From assembly GCA_003990955.1 (NCBI GenBank), contig BIFV01000022.1:1-61439 (forward strand): a DNA stretch of 61,439 bases, written 5' to 3'. Shown here piece after piece: positions 51,738 through 59,906 of this stretch. This stretch comes from Sporomusaceae bacterium FL31. GTDB lineage: Bacteria > Bacillota > Negativicutes > DSM-1736 > Dendrosporobacteraceae. Under the pieces are notes generated by a model. The model made no database searches and was not told the origin of the DNA. It was given only the letters and a program-made list of their open reading frames with translations. Each line of letters begins with the position of its first letter. Position 1 is the first letter of the stretch. Made by a program: the position numbers and the translations under genes.

Positions 51738-51999
51738 CAAAATGAGAATTAGCAAGCGTGACTAGGTCACTTTAGCTTGGTCACATCACCTTGGATTTCC
51801 GTATGTGCAATAGGATACCATGGCTAAATACAAGGAATGGTCTAATTATAAGCAGGCTTTAGTATATTCATAAAAATGGCTAATATTCCGCTTACCATCT
51901 GTAATGACTGGTCAAAGGGGGGATGAGATATCCATCAGCACAGTTCTGGGAATCATGGAGCCTTGACTGGCAAGGTTCACTTTGCGGGGAGGGATCAGA

Positions 52000-53328
52000 A
52001 TGACCACTCATCAGGGAACTTTAGAAAAATTATTTAAACTGACTGAAAAGGGAACCAATGTTAAGACTGAATTATTAGCTGGTCTAACTACCTTTGTAGC
52101 GCTTGCTTATATTATTTTTGTGAATCCCAATATTCTAGCAGATGCTGGTATTCCCAAAGAAGCAGCAATCGCATCTACCATCTATGCGACGGCTGTTGCT
52201 ACTGTTCTAATGGCATTATGGGCCAATTTTCCGATTGCCGTAGCACCAGGAATGGGACTTAATGCCTTTTTTGCCTATTATGTGGTTGGGGTTTTACATC
52301 TATCCTGGCAAGTAGCGCTAGGAGCCGTATTTTTATCGGGTATTCTATTTTTAATTTTAACCTTCGGGGGTATTCGGCAAGCGATTATTCGAGCTGTACC
52401 TTTGAATTTAAAGTGCGCAATTGGTATTGGCATCGGCTTATTTATTGCCTTTATTGGTTTGAAAAACGCAGGCATTATTGTTTCCAATAAGGCTACTTTC
52501 GTAACAGTCGGTAACCTGACGGCCATTGAGCCGCTTCTAGCCTGTGTCGGTCTTGTAATCACAGCCGCTTTGATGGCCCGAAGTGTAAAAGGTGCCATTT
52601 TAATTGGTATTTTGGCCACTACGGTTTTGGGCATGCTTTTTGGTGCCGTTCCTGTGCCCAAGGGCATTGGGGATATTATGAGCTTTAATCTGCCTGATGT
52701 TAGTCCTACCTTTCTTCAGCTTGATATTATGGGAGCCTGGGATTATGGAATATTCTCGATTATCTTTACCTTCACAATTGTTGAACTGTTTGACAATATG
52801 GGTACATTAATTGGTTTGACCCGTAAAGCTAAGCTGATGGATGATAAGGGTGAAATTGAGAATCTCGATAAAGCACTAACCACCGATGCTTTTGGGACAG
52901 TAATCAGTGCTGGTTTAGGTACTTCAACTGTAACTTCATACATTGAAAGTGCAGCAGGAATTGCTGAAGGTGGAAAAACTGGCCTAACCTCATTAACTGT
53001 TGCGGTACTATTTTTAGTGTCGTTAATTTTTGCTCCATTGGTTGGTTTAGTACCTGGCTTTGCCACAGCGCCAGCACTCATTTTAGTTGGAGCGCTGATG
53101 ATGGCAGAAATCGCTCAAGTGAACTTTACTGATTTTACAGAAGGAATTCCGGCTTTTTTGACTATTATCATGATGCCGCTAACCTTTAGTATCGCAAACG
53201 GTTTTGCTTTCGGTTTTATAAGCTATACGTTTATCAAAACCATTGCTGGCCGAGCTAAAGAAGTGAGTTGGATCATGTGGCTGGTTTCGCTGGCTTTTCT
53301 GGCCAATTTTTACATGCGGCTCCATTAG
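52000..53328 (+). CDS. AzgA/PbuG-type guanine-hypoxanthine permease
   Basis: 442 residues, about 12-14 membrane helices, of the NCS2-related purine permease family. The motif FVALAYIIFVNPNILADAG at the N-terminus, APGMGLNAFFAY, IGIGLFIAFIGLKNAGII and TSTVTSYIESAAGIAEGGKTGL are characteristic. It takes up hypoxanthine, guanine or adenine by proton symport. GGGGAGGG lies eight bases before the ATG at 52000; an earlier in-frame start at 51982 is less likely. It precedes adenine deaminase by about 30 bp. Confidence 0.93.
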   Translation: MTTHQGTLEKLFKLTEKGTNVKTELLAGLTTFVALAYIIFVNPNILADAGIPKEAAIASTIYATAVATVLMALWANFPIAVAPGMGLNAFFAYYVVGVLHLSWQVALGAVFLSGILFLILTFGGIRQAIIRAVPLNLKCAIGIGIGLFIAFIGLKNAGIIVSNKATFVTVGNLTAIEPLLACVGLVITAALMARSVKGAILIGILATTVLGMLFGAVPVPKGIGDIMSFNLPDVSPTFLQLDIMGAWDYGIFSIIFTFTIVELFDNMGTLIGLTRKAKLMDDKGEIENLDKALTTDAFGTVISAGLGTSTVTSYIESAAGIAEGGKTGLTSLTVAVLFLVSLIFAPLVGLVPGFATAPALILVGALMMAEIAQVNFTDFTEGIPAFLTIIMMPLTFSIANGFAFGFISYTFIKTIAGRAKEVSWIMWLVSLAFLANFYMRLH

Positions 53329-53357
53329 CAGCAATCTGGTGACAAGGTGTGATGGAA

Positions 53358-55073
53358 ATGAAGGACATTGCCCAGTTAATTGCAATCGCCAACGGCTGCC
53401 GCCCAGCGGAGCTTGTATTAAAAAATGCTCAGGTTTTTAATGGTTTTACCGGTCAGTTTACTTTCGGCGATATAGCCATCAGTCATGGCTATATCGCTGG
53501 GGTAGGTTCCTATCAAGGGGAAACTGAAGTGGATTTGAGTGGTAAAATCATCACTCCAGGCTTTATTGACGGGCATGTGCATCTTGAAAGCTCCATGGTT
53601 AGTCCGCGGCAATTTGCCAAGGCTGTGGTTCCGGCAGGCACAACTACGGTGATCATTGATCCTCACGAGATTGCTAATGTCAGCGGCTGCAGTGGTATCG
53701 AGTATATGCTGGCAGCCACTGAAGGGCTGCCTATGAACGTTTTTGTGATGCTGCCATCCTGTGTGCCGGTTAGTGCATTAGAAAATGCGGGTGCTGAATT
53801 GACTGCGGCGGCATTGGCTCAATTTATTCATCATCCAAGGGTACTTGGTCTGGGGGAGTTAATGAATTATCCGGGAGTATTGCAAGGCGATGTTAGTATC
53901 CTGGACAAAATTCGGTTGGCTGAAGGCAAAATCATTGACGGACATGCGCCAGGTCTTGCTGGTAAGGCTTTAATGGCCTATGCGGCTGCCGGTATTCAAT
54001 CTGATCATGAATGTGTAACCCCAGCGGAAGCGATAGCTCGCTTGGAGGCAGGCCTGCATGTCATGCTGCGGGAAGGATCGGCTGCAAAAAACCTATTGGA
54101 TCTTATGCCAGCAGTCAATCCATATACAGCCCATCGTTGTTTCTTTGTCACAGATGACCGTCATCCCGGTGATTTGATTCACCTTGGTCATATCAACAGT
54201 ATGGTAAAACTAGCCGTAGATGCTGGCTATGATGTAGCTACTGTCTTACAATTGGCAACCATGAATGCGGCCTGCTACTTTGGGTTGAATGAGTTAGGAG
54301 CTATTGCTCCTGGTTACAAAGCTGATTTATTAGTTTTTGATGACTTAGTGAGTTGGCGCCCTTGTATGGTCTGGCAAAATGGAAAGATGGTGGCAAAAGA
54401 CGGAAAGGCGTTATTTGAAGGGGAAGGATCGGTTAACGCGGCGGTGCAAAGTTCCCTTCGTTTAGGAATGGTTGATCCGGGGCAGTTAAGAATTCCGGCT
54501 CATGCTGATCAGGCCAGAGTGATTGGTTTGATTCCCCGGCAAATTATTACGGAAGAACTGCACCTATCCGTTCCTGTCATTCAAGGCGAGTTTATTGCCG
54601 ATCCGTCTCAAGATATTTTGAAACTGGCTGTTTTTGAACGCCATAGTAATTCCGGTAAAGTTGGTGTTGGCTTAGTAAAAGGCTTTGGGCTAAAAAGTGG
54701 TGCTATTGCGTCAACCATTGCCCATGACTCACACAATTTGATTGCTATTGGCACTTGTGATCAGGATATACTTGCAGCTGTTCATGAATTGAAACGAATT
54801 CAGGGTGGAATCACCATTGTTGATCAAGGCAAAGTGTTAAAATCACTGTCTTTACCATTGGCGGGTTTAATGTCTGATCAGGATATGCATGTTGTTGAAG
54901 CAGAATTAACAAGTTTAAAAAATTTGGCACGCAAATTGGGCGTTTATGAGGCGTTTGATCCGTTTTTAACACTGGCATTTTTGAGTTTACCAGTTATTCC
55001 GTCATTAAAATTAACCGATTTAGGCTTAGTTGATGTGAAGCAATTTAAGGTTGTTCCGGTATCGGTATCATAG
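53358..55073 (+). CDS. ade: Adenine deaminase
   Basis: Converts adenine to hypoxanthine and ammonia. 571 residues, normal for this family. GHVHLESSMVSP is the first metal motif, PHEIANVSG and GHAPGL follow, and the C-terminal FGLKSGAIASTIAHDSHNL segment is conserved. The start is ambiguous: ATGs at 53352 and 53358 are in frame; the latter is ten bases behind AAGG. Likely co-transcribed with the permease. Confidence 0.93.
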   Translation: MKDIAQLIAIANGCRPAELVLKNAQVFNGFTGQFTFGDIAISHGYIAGVGSYQGETEVDLSGKIITPGFIDGHVHLESSMVSPRQFAKAVVPAGTTTVIIDPHEIANVSGCSGIEYMLAATEGLPMNVFVMLPSCVPVSALENAGAELTAAALAQFIHHPRVLGLGELMNYPGVLQGDVSILDKIRLAEGKIIDGHAPGLAGKALMAYAAAGIQSDHECVTPAEAIARLEAGLHVMLREGSAAKNLLDLMPAVNPYTAHRCFFVTDDRHPGDLIHLGHINSMVKLAVDAGYDVATVLQLATMNAACYFGLNELGAIAPGYKADLLVFDDLVSWRPCMVWQNGKMVAKDGKALFEGEGSVNAAVQSSLRLGMVDPGQLRIPAHADQARVIGLIPRQIITEELHLSVPVIQGEFIADPSQDILKLAVFERHSNSGKVGVGLVKGFGLKSGAIASTIAHDSHNLIAIGTCDQDILAAVHELKRIQGGITIVDQGKVLKSLSLPLAGLMSDQDMHVVEAELTSLKNLARKLGVYEAFDPFLTLAFLSLPVIPSLKLTDLGLVDVKQFKVVPVSVS

Positions 55074-55128
55074 AAAAAGACTGCCCTTTGCGACTTTAAG
55101 AGAATTGCAAAAGAGGCAGTCTTTTTTA
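55074..55128. terminator. Bidirectional terminator
   Basis: AAAAAGACTGCC pairs with GGCAGTCTTTTT with an inner CTTTGC/GCAAAAG extension, between the convergent adenine deaminase and Fe-S protein genes. Confidence 0.9.
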
Positions 55129-55143
55129 TTTAACAGGTATTTC

Positions 55144-55887
55144 TTAGCATGCATCAATTTCGGGAGTTGGAAGTGCTTGTTTGGTAGCAGACAGGACTGA
55201 TGAACGGATTCCCTGATGCTGAGGACAAAGTTTACGGCACAAGTTGCAGGAATAGACGAATCCGCCTCCATCAGTACATTTCGCTGAGGTACTCCGGCAT
55301 TTGCTTTGCACAATCGTAGTGCCATCCAGTGCGTTAGCCGGACAGGCCGTTAAGCAAACGCGGCAATTCGGGCTGCAGGCTTGATAATCGGCCAGTTGGC
55401 TTGGTTCCAGTTCTGCGTCCACAAGCACGGCTCCCAGCCATAGCATGTTGCCATATTGGTCATTAATTAGCAGGGTGTTTTTCCCCATTTGACCTAATCC
55501 AGCCCGAACTGCGGCATGTTTAAGCGATAAAATACCCTGGCCATGACGTCTGTCATCATCCCAGTCATCATAAGGATCAGATGAGGGAATCGGCAAAGCG
55601 TTCAAGCCTTGCAGTTCAAGTTCTAATGCAAGCTGGAAGGTGATTGAATCCAGTTTATCAACCAGACGGTGGCGTACAAATGTATAAGCAGCAGGTGAGG
55701 GGGTGAGTAGGGTGCTTACCGGAAAGCGGGCTGCGAGTGCTATCACACTTTTACAGCTGCTAAGCACATCAGTGGGGTGAAATCCAGTCGGAGCATCATG
55801 AAATCGATCCAGTGAAGCCACTCCACATAGATCTGCTCCCAGCTCCTTAGCACGCAGTTCAATTGTTTCGGTTGTGATCCTATCCAT
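55144..55887 (-). CDS. QueG-like iron-sulfur protein
   Basis: 247 residues, cytoplasmic. Resembles the epoxyqueuosine reductase/reductive dehalogenase class but shorter than QueG (about 380 residues). A cobalamin-binding-like N-terminal region (ELGADLCGVASLDRFHDAPTG) and KHAAVRAGLGQMGKNTLL are typical. The Fe-S cysteines lie in CSPNCRVCLTACP and, after CTDGGGF, in CNLCRKLCP. The truncated length suggests a role other than queuosine synthesis, perhaps electron transfer to the purine pathway. GGAGGG precedes the start. Confidence 0.75.
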   Translation of the reverse strand: MDRITTETIELRAKELGADLCGVASLDRFHDAPTGFHPTDVLSSCKSVIALAARFPVSTLLTPSPAAYTFVRHRLVDKLDSITFQLALELELQGLNALPIPSSDPYDDWDDDRRHGQGILSLKHAAVRAGLGQMGKNTLLINDQYGNMLWLGAVLVDAELEPSQLADYQACSPNCRVCLTACPANALDGTTIVQSKCRSTSAKCTDGGGFVYSCNLCRKLCPQHQGIRSSVLSATKQALPTPEIDAC

Positions 55888-56643
55888 CCAGTTCCCTCCA
55901 AGATGAGTCCGGCAAACGGCCTCTGTTTAGAAGTATCCTATCATAGAATGGATCATGGGTAAAATTGATAGTTACGATATGTATGTTCACTAAAACCGAT
56001 GAGTAAGAGTGAGTATGACATTAGAAGAGTTTAATTAAAAAAACGTTGTTACGGTTAATTTGTACCACCTCTTCTTAACTTCATATTAGAAAAAAGGATA
56101 ACACAAAGTTGTAAAAAGTAATGTCAAAAAATATTAAAAATGACTAAAATATTGTACAAAATGCCGATAGAGATATTTGAGAAATCAAAGGAAATTTTGT
56201 AATTATGTCAAAATTAGTAAATTAAATTATATCAATCGATAGAGGAATTAGATGGAGCAACATAGCGAAGAAGATATACGAGCCAGTAAACATCCTCTAC
56301 GCCAATACAAGGCGGTGGATTGATCTGCCTGGTTACCGTAGTACGCATGAATGGGATTCCAGCTTATTATAATCAGCTAAAACGAGCGTTCAGTCCATCG
56401 GAAAAGCCCACTGATACAATGACCCTTGTGCGTGCTGTTAAACAGATTGATTTAAAAGCTAAAGAAACCATCACGACAATAAATTAACAAAATTGCCGCT
56501 GCCGGCTATAACTATCCTTAATAATAGCACTTATATCGTGTTGTTTTGATAGAGCTAGTAGTGTGATTGGAAATTCTATCGGGAAGGGGGCTTACAGATA
56601 AGGAGTTTTTTTATTAGTTTTCAGATTAAAGGAGGCGACAGCA
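55888..56643. other. Gene-poor AT-rich stretch
   Basis: About 750 bp with no convincing gene. Several short overlapping frames occur around 56240-56490, in more than one reading phase, and look like decayed coding sequence (for example an ATG at 56252 with a GAGGA site running only 23 codons). I found no riboswitch, tRNA or insertion-sequence terminus here. Confidence 0.6.
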
Positions 56644-57402
56644 ATTAAATTACAGGATCAATCTAATATTATAGTTGAAGAGGCAAAAGATGTAGATTTT
56701 ACTCAAAATAACTTTACTTTCTTTGAAATAATTAAATTGCATTTAGTAGCGATAATTATTCCAAGTACGTTAATTCATCTGATTACAAAAAAATTCATCA
56801 GTTTAGAGTGGAGAATGGTAATTGTTTATATCAGTATTACCATTATTCTAATGGTCTTATATGGGAGTAAATTTGCAGTATCAAGACTATATTCGAAAAA
56901 ATATATTAATTACTTATTCATTAAAGAATCCTTTGTATTACAAAAGAAGTATATTATAGGCTTCTTATTAACCTGTCTTCTTTTACCACTAGTTACAATA
57001 GCAACCTATTCTTTCTTCCCAGATTTAGTTCAGAAACATAAAATTGTATATCACTGGAAAGATTACGGCTCATTAGAACTAATTATTATTTCAATTATTC
57101 GTGCTCTAGTCTACTGGATTGCTGCAGCAATTTATGGTCTAGAAGTAATGTTTAATTATATATCAAAATATAGTAGCCTATTAGCCATGGTAATTGCAAC
57201 ATTGCTAATTAGCGAGTTTTCAATACAACCTGTGAATTTAGTTGGCCTAATTTTAACTCTGGTTCTAGATGTAAGCCCAGTATTTATTATGATACTAATC
57301 TACAATTCGTCTCGAAATATGATTGTAATAATACCCCTAATATTCATTAAGTGGATATTTTTTTCATCATTGCTTATGTATTTACATTTTATGATGAGAT
57401 AA
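56644..57402 (+). CDS. Multi-spanning hypothetical membrane protein, apparent ATT start
   Basis: About 252 residues from an ATT that lies nine bases behind AAAGGAGG; no ATG, GTG or TTG stands in that position, and the first TTG in frame is at 56737. From either start the product has six or more hydrophobic segments (LHLVAIIIPSTLIHLI, IIGFLLTCLLLPLVTIATY, LLAMVIATLLISEF, VGLILTLVLDV and others). Not recognised. The region is AT-rich and next to a TPR pseudogene and a CPBP protein, suggesting acquired DNA. Confidence 0.6.
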   Translation: MKLQDQSNIIVEEAKDVDFTQNNFTFFEIIKLHLVAIIIPSTLIHLITKKFISLEWRMVIVYISITIILMVLYGSKFAVSRLYSKKYINYLFIKESFVLQKKYIIGFLLTCLLLPLVTIATYSFFPDLVQKHKIVYHWKDYGSLELIIISIIRALVYWIAAAIYGLEVMFNYISKYSSLLAMVIATLLISEFSIQPVNLVGLILTLVLDVSPVFIMILIYNSSRNMIVIIPLIFIKWIFFSSLLMYLHFMMR

Positions 57403-57445
57403 AATAGGCTTCAATTTTCTTCAGATTATAAAAGGAGGGCCAGGA

Positions 57446-57766
57446 ATGACTGAAACTGAAAAGCAAAAGAAAGCACAAGCTTGGCTAAAGTCAGGTTTTA
57501 CAAATACTGTAATACTAATGAAAAATCAAAATTAAATTTTGAAAAAGTATTTCATTTGGATGAAAGAAATTTTTTAGTCAACTTCTATCTAGTGAAGGTA
57601 AATTACAGCTTAGGATTGATAGATGAGGCAAATATAAAAGCTGAAAAATGTATATCACTTAACCCTGATTTTAAAGAATCAAGCGGTACCTTGGCAATTG
57701 GCAATAATAGATGAAATTTCTAAAGAGGGTTGGCAAAATTGGAGAGCTTATCAAATGAGAAAATGA
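57446..57766 (+). pseudogene. Frameshifted TPR-like gene
   Basis: AAGGAGGG precedes an ATG whose frame reads MTETEKQKKAQAWLKSGF and then diverges after about 18 residues. The homologous reading continues in a second phase (YKYCNTNEKSKLNFEKVFHLDERNF) through a TPR-like repeat to about 57680. A third phase gives AVPWQLAIIDEISKEGWQNW up to the CPBP start. Two frameshifts are therefore needed to join it, so it is judged inactive unless there is a sequencing error. Confidence 0.6.
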
Positions 57767-58476
57767 CTCAATATCAAAAGGACAGATCCTATGGTACTAA
57801 AGACTTAATAAGACTTTTGATCATAAGTTTAATAGTCAGTATTCTAATATTCATTAGTTTTGCATTATTTCGTTTATATAAAATTCCTATCTTTTCTATA
57901 TTTGAACAGAATCCCGATATCGGATTACTGGTTGATTATCTTATTTTTTTACCTTTTGTTTGGTTTTACTATCGCAAACCGAGATTAATTACAAGTATTT
58001 GGTCTAAAATGAAAGAAATAGTGAAATTATTTAGCAATCAAGAATTTATAAGGTGTTTAATTTTGCTTATATCTATCAAGTTTATATTTTTGTTTTTAAT
58101 GTGTTTCTTTGCATCAAATGAATTCATGGATTTTTCTGGATTTTTCCGTAATAAAGAATTCGTTCTTAAACCTTTAGGAATATTGACAACGGTAATATTA
58201 GCGCCTATTTGTGAGGAAGTGATATTCCGTGGACTTATATTTGGTGCAGTAAAACAATTTAATCAGTATTTTGCGTATATGGTAAGTGTTAGTTTATTTT
58301 ATGTTTATCATGGAGCGGAAGCCAGCTATTTGCATATCTTATTAGGTATATTTTTCGCTTTTACATTTGTACGATTTAATACTTTATTGGCTCCAATAAT
58401 ATTGCATTCTGCACATAATATGATATTTATTCTTAGCTTAATAATATTTAGAATGTTTGACAAATATGGGGTGTAA
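57739..58476 (+). CDS. CPBP-family intramembrane metalloprotease
   Basis: 245 residues, about seven membrane helices, with the CAAX-protease/bacteriocin-processing motifs: EEVIFRG (EExxxR), FYVYHG, and HSAHN near the C-terminus. Members cleave prenylated proteins or peptides, or confer bacteriocin immunity. The TTG at 57739 is nine bases behind AAAGAGGG; an ATG at 57763 is an alternative. AT-rich; probable member of an acquired island. Confidence 0.8.
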   Translation: MESLSNEKMTQYQKDRSYGTKDLIRLLIISLIVSILIFISFALFRLYKIPIFSIFEQNPDIGLLVDYLIFLPFVWFYYRKPRLITSIWSKMKEIVKLFSNQEFIRCLILLISIKFIFLFLMCFFASNEFMDFSGFFRNKEFVLKPLGILTTVILAPICEEVIFRGLIFGAVKQFNQYFAYMVSVSLFYVYHGAEASYLHILLGIFFAFTFVRFNTLLAPIILHSAHNMIFILSLIIFRMFDKYGV

Positions 58477-58504
58477 GTTTAAGCAAAGAATAGAGGGAAC
58501 AGCA

Positions 58505-58562
58505 AAAAAAGATAACCATGCCTATGGTAGCAGCTAGCTAGCAGGGGCATGGTTATCTTTTA
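58505..58562. terminator. Bidirectional terminator
   Basis: AAAAGATAACCATGCC pairs with GGCATGGTTATCTTTT around a loop of about 23 bases, between the CPBP and SsnA genes. Confidence 0.85.
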
Positions 58563-58567
58563 TATTA

Positions 58568-59896
58568 TTACTCTAAATTGTCCATCTTATCCCAGAGGCG
58601 CTGAGCCGCTTTACGAGATTTTTCGTAAATTGGTCTTACATCAAAACTAAACTTGCGGTTTTCCAGCACGATCTTTCCATTAATTATGACGGTAGCTACG
58701 TCACGCGAATTTAGGCCAAAGGCAATGTGACCGGCAATATTTTGCTCAAGCAGCGGTGTTGGGGCTTCATAGTCAAAAATGGTCAGATCAGCTTTATAGC
58801 CCTTGGCAATTCTGCCGAAACTTGCGTCAAAGTAACGTCCAAGCAGGTCGTTACCATTATAGAGAAATCTTAAATAGCTGTCCGGCCAAAGCGGGCCGCC
58901 CATATCCTTATGTTTGAAGTAGGCAAACTTGAATTCTTCCAGCATATCACTGCCCATACCATCGGTGCCGAGAGCCACATTGTTTAGTTGAGACAGCTTT
59001 GGATGATAGCCAACGGCATTATTCATATTGGAGCGGGCATTATGTACCAGATAAGCGTTAAGCTCATTCAGCAGCGCAATATCCTGATCGGAAAGGTATA
59101 GCCCGTGAGCGAACAAGGCTTTATCATTGACCAGACCAAAATCCGCTAAACGCTGAATGACATCTTTACCATACTGATGATGCGAATAAGAGACGTCATA
59201 ACGGTCTTCGGCAACATGAACATGAACCCCGCGCCCTGTTTCGTCTATGGCTTCTTTCATCAGTTTAAGCGCTTGGTCAGGCATAGTGACTGGGGCGTGA
59301 CCGCCAATCATGGCTTCTACCAGATAATCTCCCTGACTGGTTTGTTTATCTTTTTCACATAGAACCGCAAATTCTACGTTTTCTTCAACACCAGCCTCTA
59401 CTTCGTCCAGGCCGCCATTACGATCAGTCGTTTCAAAGCACGTGATTCCCCGCAGGCCGGTTTCTTCAAAAGTTTGCTTGAGGATTCGCAGCGAACCGTT
59501 GATCAGAGATGGGGATGCATGATGATCAATGACTGCAGTCGTGCCACAGCGGATAGCCTCAAGAGCACAAGTCAGCCCACTGTAATACAGGATTTCTTCA
59601 TCAATAGCCTGATCTAGCCGCCACCAAAGATTCTTAAGAATGGAAACAAAATCAGGTGAAGGCTTGATTTTAGCGGTAATGCCCCGAGCCAAACCAGAGT
59701 AGAAGTGGTTATGACTGCAGACGATGCCAGGCGTGACCAGCATGCCTTTTAGATCAATGATCCGGCTGGCCTGATAATTTGCGGCAATCCCAGCACCAAC
59801 GTCAATAATCTTTGTGCCATCAATGACAATGTCTAATCCGCTTTTCAGACTAGGTGGCTGGAACTCAGCCACTGTTGCATTTTTTAATATAATCAT
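58568..59896 (-). CDS. ssnA: SsnA-type amidohydrolase
   Basis: 442 residues, cytoplasmic metal-dependent hydrolase. PGIVCSHNHFYSGLARGI carries the His-x-His motif and DHHASPSLINGSLRIL, VHVHVAEDRYDV, LFAHGLYL and LGTDGMGSDM contribute further ligands. In many bacteria ssnA lies next to ygfK and selenium-dependent molybdenum hydroxylases and is implicated in purine breakdown. Here it overlaps the same operon as the following ygfK-like gene (10-bp gap). Substrate unproven. Confidence 0.9.
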   Translation of the reverse strand: MIILKNATVAEFQPPSLKSGLDIVIDGTKIIDVGAGIAANYQASRIIDLKGMLVTPGIVCSHNHFYSGLARGITAKIKPSPDFVSILKNLWWRLDQAIDEEILYYSGLTCALEAIRCGTTAVIDHHASPSLINGSLRILKQTFEETGLRGITCFETTDRNGGLDEVEAGVEENVEFAVLCEKDKQTSQGDYLVEAMIGGHAPVTMPDQALKLMKEAIDETGRGVHVHVAEDRYDVSYSHHQYGKDVIQRLADFGLVNDKALFAHGLYLSDQDIALLNELNAYLVHNARSNMNNAVGYHPKLSQLNNVALGTDGMGSDMLEEFKFAYFKHKDMGGPLWPDSYLRFLYNGNDLLGRYFDASFGRIAKGYKADLTIFDYEAPTPLLEQNIAGHIAFGLNSRDVATVIINGKIVLENRKFSFDVRPIYEKSRKAAQRLWDKMDNLE

Positions 59897-59906
59897 GTTT
59901 TCACCT

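Noticed and set aside
56240..56490. Short frames that might be a transposase remnant
   Set aside because: No recognised motif, inverted repeats or target duplication; the frames conflict in phase.
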